DNA of 64,000 bases, from NCBI GenBank assembly GCA_036426205.1, contig CM071573.1:71894580-71958579 (forward strand). Reading direction: 5' to 3'. Numbering within the stretch: the stretch's first letter is position 1; the number at the start of each line of letters is the position of its first letter. The notes beneath the pieces were generated by a model. The model saw only the letters and a list, made by a program, of their open reading frames with translations, did not search any database and was not told the origin of the DNA. The stretch comes from Ascaphus truei (taxonomy: Eukaryota; Chordata; Amphibia; Anura; Ascaphidae). Shown here piece after piece: positions 1-11,447 of the stretch. Position numbers and translations under genes: made by a program.

Positions 1-13
1 TACACTGTAAATA

Positions 14-424
14 TTAAAGGAGCAAGCCATGCTTCTTAAAATTAAAAATAAATTAATTAATATAGGGTTGAAGCAGGGGGTCTCCGGAGCTGAAGCCCAT
101 TAATTTTAGCTCCGGGGACCCCCTGCTTCTGGAGATATTTACCTCCATAGTAAGTGCCGGTAGCCACTCCAGGGTTCACAATATGGCCACTTTTCAAAGC
201 GCCTGTGGGCCAATAGGAAGCTGCGATGTCACACGGAGCGGCTTCCTATAGGCCTATGTTACCAGGGGGCTTTAAAGTGCACAAAACTGCAGGAGATACC
301 GGTATCCCTACAGAGATAAGTATCTCTGGAAGCAGGGGGTCCCCGGAGCTTAACAGAACTGGATTCAGCTCCGGAGACCGTGCTTGAAACCTGTACTAAA
401 AAAAGGCATGGATTGCTCCTTTAA
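14..424. mobile_element. TTAA-flanked MITE, T2/Kolobok-like, copy 1
   Basis: Non-coding inverted-repeat element. The left end reads TTAAAGGAGCAAGCCATGC and the reverse complement of the right end reads TTAAAGGAGCAATCCATGC, so there are about 19-bp terminal inverted repeats that include TTAA. Inside are inverted modules rich in GAAGCAGGGGGTC and CTCCGGAGCTGAA. TTAA targets and TTAAAGG-type ends are characteristic of piggyBac and Kolobok/T2 MITEs; T2 elements are known from Xenopus. Related copies lie near 19.5, 23.9, 39.2, 42.9 and 56.4 kb. No transposase is encoded, so it must have been mobilised in trans. The superfamily name is an inference from the ends. Confidence 0.7.
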
Positions 425-1105
425 AAGGGGCAGTCCCTGTATGACTGTGGCAGGATTGGGGGTATGTTTAATATAGTAGTGGAAGTGAAGTTGGTTTACA
501 CCTTTAAAAGAAATCAGACGGGTATTTTAAAACGTTCTTTTTTTTAACATTTCCCTGCTAAACCTTTTTTGACAGTCTTTATTAAATGTCTTTTGGTGAC
601 TGACATTCCACAGGTAAATTGTTGCTGTTATTTGTTGTTCTTTGTTTTTGATTATGATGCTGCTACTGGAAAAAAAAAAAGAAGGAAAGGAAACATACAG
701 TATGAATGTGTGCAGGATACAAATATCTAATGCAGTTATTTTAAGGGGGTTGTTTTAAACAAAATGTGACCGGCTTGTGGGACCTAAATGTACTAAACAC
801 CGTTAAGCCACATAATGTGAAGTTTATCTAGGTCAGGAGTGGCCAACTATAGTGCTTAAGAGCCCCCAACAGGTCAGGTTTTTTAGGATATCTTCGACCG
901 AGCCACTGATTCATCCTTCTGTGCTGAAGGTCACCTACATAGCCAAATACCCTTGCACCGGCCCTGTGTGTAGGGCTGAATGTAAGAGGCCAAAAAGATT
1001 TACAGCCTCAAACTCATGACGAGTGCTACACAGAGGAAACCTTTGAGGAACCATGGCTGCAGCGCTGCCCTCCCTCCAGGCGTACTACAGGATATAGCAC
1101 TAGGG
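425..1105. other. Unassigned non-coding, with a hAT MITE fragment
   Basis: Mostly AT-rich sequence with no recognisable gene. About 835-945 matches the left part of the hAT MITE family that is complete at 17492-17695 and 31553-31769: it begins CAGGAGTGGCCAACT and includes the AGCCACTGATTC and TGTGCTGAAG portions, then stops. The rest is not recognised. Confidence 0.5.
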
Positions 1106-1631
1106 CGGTGTTCTTCAACAGGGGTTCCCCTGGCTTCCCTGCAATTTTCAGGTAATATGAAAATTATACCGAATACAGAAAAAATTACACTATATCTAAT
1201 CTCAGACGCGCAATTAGAGAGGGTTTGGGTTCCTTACAATGCATCTGTTCTCAGACACACTATTAGAGAGGGTTGGGGTTTCATACAATGCATCTAATCT
1301 CAGGCAAGCTATTAGAGAGGGTTGGGGTTCCTTACAATGCATCTGATCTCAGACACGCTATTAGAGAGGGTTGGGGTTTCATACAATGCATCTAATCTCA
1401 GACGTGCTATTGAGAGGGTTGGGGTTCCTTACAATGCATCTGATCTCAGATGCTATTAGAGAGGGTTGGGGTTCCTTACAATGCATCTGATCTCAGACGC
1501 GCTATTAGAGAGGGTTGGGGTTCCTTACAATGCATCTGATCTCAGACATGCTATTAGAGATGGTTGGGGTTCCACAGAACTTCACAATATAATTATAGGT
1601 TTCCGTAACCAAAAAAGGGTGAAAACCACTG
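1106..1631. mobile_element. hAT-like non-autonomous element with internal tandem array
   Basis: The element is bounded by a perfect 8-bp direct repeat CACTAGGG at 1098-1105 and 1632-1639. Its ends, CGGTGTTCTTCA and (reverse complement) CAGTGGTTTTCA, are imperfect inverted repeats. An 8-bp duplication with CAGnGG-type ends is the hAT signature. Most of the interior (about 1205-1575) is a 49-bp tandem repeat annotated separately. No transposase frame is present. Confidence 0.75.
1205..1575. repeat. 49-bp tandem repeat inside the hAT element
   Basis: About seven to eight units of a 49-bp monomer. Each unit runs GAGAGGGTTGGGGTTCC, TTACAATGCATCTGATCTC, then AGACGCGCTATTA. Neighbouring units differ by a few bases, and one is shortened near 1440-1460. 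The same monomer in the same orientation forms a second array at about 32300-32565. Short open frames here are simply translations of the repeat. Confidence 0.9.
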
Positions 1632-1639
1632 CACTAGGG

Positions 1640-2483
1640 GATGGGAATTTAAGAGGCCCAAAACACTTTGACTGGACAGCAATGCACACACGCAGTGGGG
1701 ACCACAGCTAGGAGAGAGAGGATGGCCAGAGACGTAGCATGCCAAGGGAGAGCTGCAAGCCTGGGAGAGGACAGCAGGCAGGATGCTGAACCCAGAAAGC
1801 GTAAGGTCAGATAAACCGTTTAGTCAGATAAAGCCCCAAGCAAACCGTACCTGGGGAGCAGGCAAAGATAATCCTGAGCTGAGCTGAAAGCGTGATACAG
1901 TGTGGGCCAGCAGTCTGATTTTACAGCTAGCAGTTGAAACTGTCTGATATTTAAAGGCCTCGCTCAGCTGGGGTTAGTTAATCGGTGTGCTGCAGCACAG
2001 GAGACTGAACGCCAGGACCAGAGTTGCTACTTTCCTACACGACAAATACAGACATCGCCTTCCACTTATCCTACAATAACGTAATGTTAGGCCTGTGCTA
2101 ATGAGATGTACTTTGGACATTGTATTTGCATGTAATTGCCTTAAGTCAGGGAACATACTGTAACTTCTGATCCTATTTTAGGTAACGTGACATATGTTCC
2201 CTGACTTGATGGAGCTTAGTGCATATTAGTGGTTATTGTGTGAGAGAGCCGTAGTGGAGGGACGGGGCAGTATTCCTCTTGCCCACGTATTACAAGGCTT
2301 TTCTTATTTGTCGTTGTAGAGATGAAAGTCATTAGCTACATTCTTTGAGTACTGAGAAGGCGATTAAATGTTCTTTTTGACAAGTTCCGAAGATTAGGTG
2401 TCTTTAATGAGTTTCAATAGAAATATCAACAAATGCCAAGTCAGGATGTGCATTTAGTGCGTTTTTTCCAAAAATACACTTAA
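1640..2483. other. Unassigned non-coding sequence
   Basis: No gene, RNA or transposon boundary was recognised here. Scattered short frames lack any domain. The stretch simply separates the hAT element from the solo LTR. Confidence 0.4.
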
Positions 2484-2487
2484 TGAG

Positions 2488-3162
2488 TGTAGCACTGCAT
2501 ACCCCCCCCCCCTCCCGTCTGGGAGATCTTGCTAAAGCTACAGGTGTCATGGTGCGTAATACCTGTGAGGGTCCAGGAGTGATGAGCGTCCACGATGGTA
2601 AGGGGAAACAGGACAGGCTTTTGGTGATCCTCAGGCTGAATTCTGGTTCTGGTGTAACGCCTCCATTCATAGTAGGCTTCAGGGTTACTGGAGACAGTCC
2701 CCACTCTGACAGTCTTCAAGCATACCCCTCATAGTAGACTCAGGCAGGGGTATATAAAACAGGATCAATTTATTGGCATCCACTGCAGGTGTCATTACAG
2801 CGGATACTTTCTCTGGCTTCACAGGCTTCCAGTCTTGGGATGGCCCTAGGCCCCCTTAAGGGCTGACAGCAAATCTCAGCCCCAGCCGTGAGAGACTTGG
2901 ACTGCACGTCTCTACCCCAGGAGGGGGAGACCTGGGCTGACTATAATTTAGAATACTTTCTCCCTAAGGAACAGAGGGGGAGGTCTGCACCATGATTGGC
3001 TGCACACAGCCCCGGTTCACCTCCACCCCTGTCACTCAGAGAGGCAGCATGAGGGGAGGGGGGGGGGGATAAACCCCACAGGATAGCCTGCCACTGCCTG
3101 TAGCTACTAGGACTTACGTGACAGGAAGGCAGAATGTATAACCTGAACCAGCCAGGGCTACA
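2488..3162 (-). mobile_element. Solo LTR, minus strand, family 1
   Basis: A 675-bp block ends in TGTAGC and GCTACA, the TG...CA ends of a long terminal repeat. It is flanked by a perfect 4-bp duplication TGAG (2484-2487 and 3163-3166). Read on the minus strand it starts TGTAGCCCTGGCTGG and carries a CCAATAAATTGATCC polyadenylation-like segment (near 2765), then a segment containing ATCTCCCAGA before the end. Both features are shared with the plus-strand copy at 26300-27050. No internal gag-pol adjoins it, so it is a solo LTR left by LTR-LTR recombination. The 4-bp duplication would fit a Gypsy-type element (inference). Confidence 0.75.
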
Positions 3163-3166
3163 TGAG

Positions 3167-4250
3167 TTTTACCTCTACAACAACGATTATGTTCCACTGG
3201 TTATTTTTAGATTGCTCACAGTGACACATAATTGTTACTCATTATTTTCATAGTTGCAGAAAAATATTAAGATTTCTACACACCGTAGCAGCAAGCTGGG
3301 TTTCAATGTTTGGCCTGAGGTTTCAGTGCACTTTTCAAGACAAAATAACTCTCCTTACAATGTAATATCCTTTCTTCCTTCTCCAGAAAAGAATTATGGA
3401 ATTGGACTACACTTGTTGACACCCTGGTTGCCAAATTGTCAAATAAAAAAGATAAAGTATACGGCAGATGACAACAGATTACACAAAGCAACTATATTTA
3501 TTAGCAGCATTACATTACACTGCAGACTTCCCAGTGCATTGCCAAACAAGTTTCAAGTGACTTCGTCTCATAAGAGATCATAGATCAAGAACAGAATCAA
3601 GAACAGACTCAGATTTGACGACCTAATTATGCATGCTTGGATAACTTCCAGCATAACACATACTAATATCTTGCCATAATGTATTGTTATTTAAAGCATA
3701 GGTTTGATGTTGGAATCCAAGAATCAGATAGATATTGGCTTATTTTGCACAGGTAAAACTATTACTAATTAAGAACTAGTAAATTAAAGCAGCAGTCCAA
3801 GCTGCCGTTTTCTTTTTTTCCTTTTTTGACCTTTAATATGTGCATCAATACAATCCACACAATGATAAGCAATTAGCTAAGTTGCTGATTGATCCGTTCT
3901 CCTGTAATCGCTTAGCGAAGATTCGGATCGGGGGGTTCACTAAATGGCCGTCAGTGCAGCAGAAAAGGACCAAAGATGTAAAGTTCTGCGGGGAAGATCA
4001 CATTACCAGGCAGTGACTAAATACAATTGGTGCACTGCTAGAGGGCAGGGCTCAAAAAGGGGCGTACCCGAGCATAAGAGGAAGGGGATGTGACTTTGTA
4101 AATGATTGCAATAGAAACAAAAATGCTTGTTACATTATAATACATAAAAAATATAATTCACAGTGTTTTTTTTTTAAATGCTACAAGTATTTTCTCATAG
4201 TACAGAGCTGATTTATTAAAAAAAAAAAAACACATGTACAGTAAGATATT
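3167..4250. other. Unassigned non-coding, with one isolated MITE end
   Basis: No gene recognised. At about 3783-3806 there is TTAAAGCAGCAGTCCAAGC, which matches the end of the TTAA-flanked MITE family but has no partner nearby, so it is probably a truncated copy. Confidence 0.4.
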
Positions 4251-4294
4251 GTTTGGTCTGCAGGTTTAAGATGTTCCAGGGTGTGGCAGGACGT

Positions 4295-4390
4295 AGCAAA
4301 ATGCAAAATGCAAACTGCAAAATGCAAACGATCTGTAAAGGACGTAGCAAAGGCTGCAAAATGCAAACGATCTGTAAAGGACGTAGAAAT
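4295..4390. repeat. Short tandem repeat, GCAAAATGCAAA type
   Basis: Two units of about 42 bp, each containing GCAAAATGCAAACGATCTG and TAAAGGACGTAG, preceded by several shorter AAATGCA repeats. Overlapping frames on both strands are repeat translations. Confidence 0.75.
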
Positions 4391-5294
4391 CGACTTCATC
4401 AAAACAACTGGTTCCGACCACAATTAGTCCGGTCAAACGTACATTGAATACTGCCATTTTACAATGACCCTGTAATATTTTAGACATTTGTGATGTCAGC
4501 GGCAATGTACAGTGCAATCAAATAATTGTACAGACAAATCTGTTGCTCATTATATATACACACTTTCTTAATGCTGATTATAATCATGTTTTGCACGGAC
4601 AAATTTGGTGATATTTGTTAACCCTTGTTAATGCCAGAGAGGCATTTCACCCCCTTCTGGCAGCAAAAGGGTTATTTTTGTTCATGTGACAATACATGAA
4701 TTAACAATAAATGAATTAACTCTATATCCACCAAAGTCAATGAGGATTTGGGGCCAAAACCTGCCTGAACTGCTGCTTCAGCGTATATTGAATAAAGTCC
4801 TAAGTAACAAACAATTGGTGTGAAATATAGATTTCCGTTACTACGTTGATATTACCATAAGAATAATGATGGAATTTGCTGAAATATTTAGCCTTGTCAA
4901 TTCTTTGAACAATTTCATTTTTTTCCCCCTAAAAACGTTTTTATTCACTTTTTTTTTAATTTTCTTTACTCACAACACATTGCAGATAGTTCACATGCAA
5001 TATCGGCATATGTTCCTTTCTTAACCACCTTCCGTTACTACTACAATATTACTATTGCAATTAACTTTGTCAAACATTTGCTGTGTTTTTCTAATATACT
5101 AATCCCACCAATGTCAAGTTATATATACTGTATCTTTGCATACAATTTGAAGATATGAATGATACCTGTACAGGGTGTTGCCCATAGCCTCACAAGGTAA
5201 CACAATAATACTCTCGAGAACTCCTAAAAATATCTATCACTTTTCCTGAAACGACTTTATAATCTAGCCCAAATTCTTTGGAATTTCTGCAGCA
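4391..5294. other. Unassigned AT-rich non-coding sequence
   Basis: AT-rich, with no coding frame, RNA gene or clear element ends recognised. Confidence 0.4.
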
Positions 5295-5563
5295 GGCTGC
5301 GTCCCCGCTAGCGCTGAGCGGGTGGCGCTTGCTGTGGTTACTTACATATATAGCTATATGTGTAAGTCCCCACTTACGCTGTGCGCAGGAACACACGCTT
5401 ACCATCGCTCGGCGCTTAGATATACAAAAAATTATACTTTCCGCGTGCTCAACTACCCGCAATACCCCCCCCCCGTGCGCGCGTGTAAATGCAGGACACC
5501 CTGCGCTCATGCTTGGTGCGCTCTCCAAGCATGAGCGCGCTCAGCGTCAGCGGGGACTCAGCC
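5295..5563. mobile_element. CpG-rich MITE, PIF/Harbinger-like
   Basis: The ends read GGCTGCGTCCCCGCTAGCG and (reverse complement) GGCTGAGTCCCCGCTGACG, followed on both sides by a CGCTGAGCG segment. The right flank is TTA, the typical target base set for this family, but the left flank (GCA) has changed. Related elements are at 20791-21085, 35326-35678, 39534-39899, 39903-40220 and 42461-42664. Chance frames on both strands cross it. Confidence 0.65.
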
Positions 5564-6920
5564 TTAGGTGTAAGTACTTAACTAGACCCTAATGAACCCT
5601 GTGTGTTGTGAGACCCTAATGAAGTCATTCTAAATTTATTCGGTTTTATATGAGAATTTCAAAAGTGATATGGCACATATTTTAAATGATGGAACAAAGG
5701 AATGTATGGTTCAAAGCATTCACTTACTTGCAGTTGCAATATACAGTATATAGTGCCAGAAGGAAATGCATCTTTAATTGGGCCACTGGACCGTTTACCC
5801 TCTTGCTACAGGTGCCTTATTTTTATTGCTACTAAAGTTCTGGAGCAGTAAACCAAGACTTAAATCATATATAAATATTCATTGTTTTACCTACACAGCT
5901 TAGGACACTTTTCCAATAGCCTTCATTCTTTATGCTGCAGTGATGCATTTATTTCAGACAGTGACACAAGGACACACATTTCTGTCCAATAAATACTACT
6001 TTTCACTAACATCAATAAATACTACTTTTCACTAACATCAATAAATACTACTTTTCACTAACATCAATAAATCCAGTTTGGCAGAGCTGAGCTATGATAT
6101 TGTGTTAGTCTGCTCATTCACACACTTACACTATTAACATCAAGAATTAGGCACGACAGTTATTACAGCAAATGAATCAAGTGCTCCTTCAGATAACAGG
6201 GGGGTGAGGAAATTTATGGTGCTCTTGACAAACCGTGTATCATAAAGTCACAAAGTACAAGACTAACTAAAGCAGCAGCAAACCTGGTTCATGTAGGAAC
6301 TACATATTCTTTCCCTTCACACCTCTGACCATTATCTGGGCCTTGAAGGGGGTTTCTTTCGAGTGAATGTAATGGACACTAATGGTGGGTAAAGGTCACC
6401 ACCATTTATGATGGCCTTTTTGACCATGAAAAGCTGAAAGGAATTATTGAGGGCCAGAATATAGGGATTCATACATATTTGTTTATTTCATTATTTGTAA
6501 TATTTTGCCAAGTAAGATAAACAAAAGACAGGGTGCCCAATGCTACATCCAATTGACAAAACATATAACGTATAAAGTAATAAGTATAACGTTTAAATAC
6601 TTCAATAATAATATTTACTTGGTTATTTAGTTAAACCCTTTGGCCAAAGCGTCATAAGCCTGCATACCAACGTCAAGGTATAACCAAATTAATGCAGGTC
6701 CTAACCCTAACTGTGAACCCTTCCTTTTACCTCTGTATGAGGGGAAACAACCACAGTGAGTCCTGTCCATTCAGCAAAATGCTAGAACCTCCCAAGTTAA
6801 AAAGGTGGGGAGGGGTGATCTCTGGGAGGAGGGGCCACTTACCTCAAAACAACTGCTGCCAGTCAGGAACTAGATTAACACACATTCCCAGCACGCTCTA
6901 ACTCCAACACCCACCACATT
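5564..6920. other. Unassigned non-coding sequence
   Basis: No gene recognised. Contains the 26-bp tandem repeat at 5988-6073, annotated separately; otherwise unique-looking AT-rich DNA. Confidence 0.4.
5988..6073. repeat. 26-bp tandem repeat
   Basis: A little over three nearly identical copies of a 26-bp unit (ATCAATAAATACTAC followed by TTTTCACTAAC). Confidence 0.9.
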
Positions 6921-7186
6921 ATATATATATATATATATATCTGCCCAATCTTTTTCCCCTGCGCCCCCCTGCCGGCTGTCCCCCCCCCCCCTCCCCTCCT
7001 TACCTTGGCTCTGGCATTCTAACGTCACGGCCGTGACAATGCATCACCAAGGTAAGAGAGAGTTACAGGGGCCTTTGCTGCTTCCCCAGCATTTCATTTA
7101 AATGCCTTCGGGAAGAGTGCAATGCCTCTGTAACCCCCGTGCCCCACGCAGAGAAGGGCGCGCACCCCAGTTTGCCCACCCTTGGT
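6921..7186 (-). mobile_element. (TA)n and hAT MITE fragment, GTGCGCAA family
   Basis: A short (TA)n run at 6921-6941 is followed by a reverse-oriented relative of the hAT MITE at 22695-23046. The right end reads GTTTGCCCACCCTTG, the complement of a CAAGGGTGGGCAAAC-type hAT end. The interior shares the CCCCAGCATTTCATTTAAATG and GAGGCC/CCTCTGTAAC segments. The other end is degraded and no target duplication is clear. Confidence 0.55.
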
Positions 7187-7869
7187 CTAGAGGTCCTGAG
7201 GAAAACAGGAATGGGTAATGGCTATGCTCAAATACAGGGGGGCTGCAGTACCTCGTAAAGACTCATTTGCTCCCCAAGGTTTCCCTCTTCTCTCAAGACA
7301 TTGTTCATTAAGAAATTGTCATGTAACCAGATATTTGTGGCCAGGCAGCAGCATACATGTACATACATTTGAATAAATGCATATAAGTGTACCGTCACTA
7401 TATAAAGTCGTTGATATATCTAACATTATATATCGCCAATCCTAAATACTGAAAGTCAGACCACTACTTCCCAATCATTCCCAAGATATCCTAAGGTAAA
7501 CTTTTGTTCATAACAGGTTAATTTGCTTTGAAGACATTTTACAATGATCGGTCCCCTGTCACTGCATGAATACAAATACATATTCTGGTTTTCGAAGTAT
7601 AGATATATAAACTTACAGGGACTGCCGTGGTGGGCAAACGCTCTCCCATACCTTCCTAACTGACTTGCCCACCTGCTCACCCACAATGCCAAAGAGGACA
7701 GATCGAAGTGGTGTCCAATATATTGACTAGGGTACAGAGGAACAGAATCAGGGGTCCTTCCGGCTTTATCCATATCCCCACCCCCAGAAATTCTACACTG
7801 AATGGACAGAACACTCTCAGATCCCCTGGTGTGTCCTGTTAGAACTGTCTTACTGTATGTAATGCCAGA
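7187..7869. other. Unassigned; long chance frame on minus strand
   Basis: A 235-codon minus-strand frame (7456-8163) crosses this stretch, but half of it reads through the GC-rich minisatellite next door and the rest has no recognisable domain. It is treated as a chance frame. No other feature seen. Confidence 0.4.
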
Positions 7870-8150
7870 TCTATTAGGACCATGACAACCGCTTCTCGTC
7901 GCCCCGCTTTTCGGCGATCCGCCGATACAGCGGTACCGAGAAGGGGGCCACCATGTGCGCAGAACGAGCCAGTCCTGTGTCACGCATGCGCAGAACGGGC
8001 CGGTCCGGGGTCGCGCATGCGCAGGATGTTTTTTTTTGCCGATGTTGCGCATGCGTAGAACGGCGCATTGCCGGTCTGCACATGCGCACACAAGAAAAAA
8101 TTGCCGGTTCCGCTTTCCGCCGATTTTCGCTTTGCAGCGGGTCCTTAGAA
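7870..8150. repeat. GC-rich minisatellite with GCGCATGCGC motifs
   Basis: Degenerate tandem units carry CGCATGCGCAGAACGGGCC in several variants. The palindromic GCGCATGCGC core resembles the NRF1 consensus, so the block could bind NRF1 if unmethylated; that is an inference. The frames crossing it on both strands are repeat-derived. Confidence 0.6.
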
Positions 8151-8998
8151 CGGAACCCGCCACATGACTGGGGCCCTCCTGTAGTTAGGAAACGTGCCCT
8201 TTAACTAAGTTCCAGCAGTAATGGTCCTAGATTATTCTCACTATTGAGAAGGAGAAAGCATGCTTTTAGTAAGGAGTTCTCAGTGTCAGTAACTCTGGAG
8301 TGTGTCTGAATCAGCCTGACCGGAAGGTCCCTAGTGCAATCCTGATCAGATAGGTATGGAAGAAGTACACAGTAGCGGGATATAAATCCTAGAGGCCAGA
8401 GTGTATTCCATGGAGGTCAATTTAATATGGGGCATCTCTACCTACGCAGTTTAACCCTTACTACAGGTAATAAGTTAAATACCTCCCCAGTGTATGAGTG
8501 AGAGCTACAAAGGGGACGAAGTTCAGAGTATTATGTTTTGGCACGAGTTTCTGTCAAGTGGGAGGCATGTCAATACTTGTGGAGCCTTATAGACAGATGT
8601 CACAAAAAGCACCTTTATGTTTTTCAAAAATTCCTGGCGCCCGTCCTTATTCACGCCCAGCCTGCACCTACCCAGCACCCTGAACAGGTATGAGAGACTG
8701 AGCAATGTAATATACATAGTCAATCTGATGTAAACTACTTTGGAACAGGGTAAGGAGAGTTGCACTTATACGTAGGGCATTAAAATATTCATTAAACTTT
8801 GGGTTTCCATGCAATAGTGCCCCGATCAGCACTTTCATAGTTGAATGAATTGACCCCATAAACTCCATGATACCTAGTAAGATTTGGATAGAGGGGCAGC
8901 ACTGAAGATCACCAGCTTTTCCCTTGGAGCTCCCCTATAAAATGTTCTTGCACGCAGTGTCGGATAAAAAAATTACCGGGTGCTGCCCTCCTCCTCCA
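8151..8998. other. Unassigned non-coding sequence
   Basis: No gene or clear element boundary was recognised. Confidence 0.35.
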
Positions 8999-8999
8999 G

Positions 9000-9777
9000 T
9001 AGGGATGGTTCTCCGGAAAGCGCAGGAATATGTAGAAGCAAAAAATATATTGATAGTGCAATATTGTATGTGATAATTTCGGAGTAAATTGGCTGATCTA
9101 TTATAGATGTACTCACAAGTGTGAGAGGGTTAAAGGCACGTAAAGGTATCTTTCAATAATATGGATATCGCACGGTGGTCAGGAAATCAGTCTTAGCCCC
9201 ATATAGACTCCAAGAGACCTTAAAGAAGAAGACTGGACATAGTGCAGACTGTATACAAAGAATTTATAAAAGTAAGTGGAAGGTATTACACTCACATGAT
9301 TTCAAAAGTTTAAAAGCATTTCGATCACACGCAGTGGATCTCAGCAGCCGGATAGATGGTGTCTCTGCTTCCCCTCCTTCTGTGGCGTGCGTGTCACGGG
9401 TTGCGTTCCAACTGCACCGGAAGTGATGTCATCCGCTTCCAGGTGTTCCGGCCAATGGTAAAGACGTCACTCTACGCGTTTCACCTCTTCGGTTTCATCA
9501 GGAGTCCTTTGTAGTTCTTTGTATACAGTCTGCACTGTGTCCAGTCTTCTTCTTTAAGGTCTCTTGGAGTCTATATGGGGCTAAGACTGATTTCCTGACC
9601 ACCGTGCGAAATCCATATTATTGAAAGATACCTTTACGTGCCTTTAACCCTCTCACACTTGTGAGTACATCTATAATAGATCAGCCAATTTACTCCGAAA
9701 TTATCACATACAATATTGCACTATCAATATATTTTTTGCTTCCACATATTCCTGCGCTTCCCGGAGAACCATCCCTA
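9000..9777. mobile_element. Fold-back element A with hammerhead-like loop
   Basis: Two nearly perfect inverted arms of about 262 bp (9000-9261 and 9516-9777) flank a 254-bp loop. The arms contain AGTCTTAGCCCCATATAGAC and its complement. The loop has a GC-richer part (AAGTGATGTCATCCGCTTCC) and ends in the hammerhead-like motif on the minus strand. The same plan recurs at 36552-37449 and 59648-60220. Penelope-like retroelements are known to carry hammerheads and often sit as inverted partial copies, so that origin is a reasonable inference. No protein is encoded. Confidence 0.7.
9469..9505 (-). ncRNA. Hammerhead ribozyme-like motif, best copy
   Basis: On the minus strand the core boxes are present in order: CTGATGA (9495-9501), a weak stem II (ACC/GGT), then GAAACGCGTA (9473-9482). 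ACTC directly before the first box pairs with GAGT after the putative cleavage site, giving a 4-bp stem I. ACGCGT is self-complementary, which matches the very short stem III of dimer-forming retroelement hammerheads. An extra A follows CTGATGA, as in every copy here; an insertion at this point is tolerated in at least one viroid hammerhead. Catalysis is not shown by sequence alone. Confidence 0.55.
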
Positions 9778-11203
9778 CTACTCACCACGAGGACTGACAG
9801 AGCAATCCTCACCGGGTTATAGCAGCACCTGTTTATGTGTTTGTATAAGTATCACTTTTTTGATTATTATATCACTATCTCTAGCAATTTGATTTATTTA
9901 GAGCGCCACCATTTTGATAAGTTTCCTTTTCACATGCACCTCCTCCTCCAGTGCCACGCTGTCCTGTTACCAATGCAAAGCCGCGTGATGTCACGTTGCC
10001 AGCCGTTCATGCGTATGTGCTAATCGCGCATGAGTGACGACAAGCGCCCCCAAATTCTTCCGCTCTAGGCCCGGGCCTAATGGGAAATTCACCACTGATA
10101 ACACGTCACTCAGTTTTCTGAGGTGCGTCATCCTTGGTACTGTAATTGTACAGTGATAATGAGCATACAAGAAGCAGCTGACTGATCATTTTTAAAAGGT
10201 GCCATACACATCATTATCTGCAGCTTTAAACCAAACTGTTGCACTTACCATGTCTAACATGTTCTAAGCATAGCCCTTTTTTTTTTTACAAACAAATCCA
10301 AATCTCTTCTTGCATTTCAAATTATGTTTACCATTGAAAAGCTTATGAACTTTTAAGTCCTTCAGCTCAAAAATCTTTGAAGATGCGATTTAATATTCAT
10401 CAACTTACCCTAAGGCTTCTATGCATACATGTGAAATCCCAGTTTATTTAGGTGTATAATGTGGTCTGCTATTCTAAGAGCTCAGGGCAGTCCTTCCTAA
10501 TACCAAATATAACTATTGGTAAGTGAATTCCCTTTTGTACTGCTAAGATATATACAGTACATTCAATCTTTTGGGATTATAGTGTAGGACTAAAAGCATC
10601 TTCTTTAAACTCTTCCACACAACTGTGCCTCTGAAAGCCCTATATTTATGCACGACTGCTTGAAGAAGGCTTCTAGCTTAAATTTGCTCAAATTACTGGT
10701 TATAGTTCATTTTCTGCTCAATTACTGATCAATGGATATGGAACTTCTTTTTTCTTTGCCCTTAGCAGTGCTGGCTGACAATTACTAACACATTTGCTGA
10801 ATGTGCCCTAATTATTATATACAAAGCTGGAGCTAAGCAATCCATTTTAACTAACCAATGTCAATAGCCCTTACCTGCAATTGTATTTGGTTCCAAGTTT
10901 AGAAAACAAGAACAAAACAGTTTATTGAAGCTGAAAGTGTGGGACCATGTGAAGACACCCCAAGCAAACAAAGATATTAGAAGAAGACACGGCTCAGGAA
11001 AATGACTTCTAAATACAGCATACTGAAAATGAAACACGAAATTTTACCATCGCCTGATGTTTACTCATAGCACTCTGTTTATTTGAGTCTCCTGGCTGAG
11101 GCAAAGCCGCTGCAAAAAAACATTGAGGGTAAGGACAGATTTTGATCAATCTGGTACTGTTCTGTGGTAGTTTTACCAACCATGAGATTTAAAAAAAATA
11201 GAT
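9778..11203. other. Unassigned non-coding sequence
   Basis: AT-rich and unique-looking. No coding frame with a domain, no RNA gene and no element ends recognised. Confidence 0.4.
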
Positions 11204-11447
11204 TCTAAGACGGGGTGCGCAAACTGGGGGGCGTGAGATTATCTGCGGAGGTTACAGAGGCCCTACGCAATCTCGAAGGCATTTATATTAAATACTGGGG
11301 CGCAGGTCTCTGTAACTTCTCCTCACCTAAGCTCAGATGGCTTCTGGTAATGCGTCGCCATGGCAACGCGGTGTCAAATGACGCCGAGGGGTCATGTGAC
11401 GGTGCATTGCCATAGCAACGTGACGACATGACGCCAGATCCAAGGTA
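11204..11447. mobile_element. hAT MITE fragment, GTGCGCAA family
   Basis: Starts GGGGTGCGCAAACTGGGGGG, close to the left end of the complete copy at 22695, and shares its CATGGCAACG and GGTCATGTGACGG interior. No right terminal repeat or duplication could be found, so it is a truncated copy. Confidence 0.55.

Noticed and set aside
5988..6073. Regular repeats considered as a CRISPR array.
   Set aside because: The units are directly tandem with no unique spacers, and the sequence is vertebrate-like.
7456..8163. A 235-codon minus-strand frame.
   Set aside because: Half of it crosses the GC-rich GCGCATGCGC minisatellite and the rest shows no domain. Chance frame.
10645..10680. CTTGAAGAAGGCTTCTAGC, first taken as another hammerhead-like motif.
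   Set aside because: The GAAA box does not follow the stem, so the core is absent.
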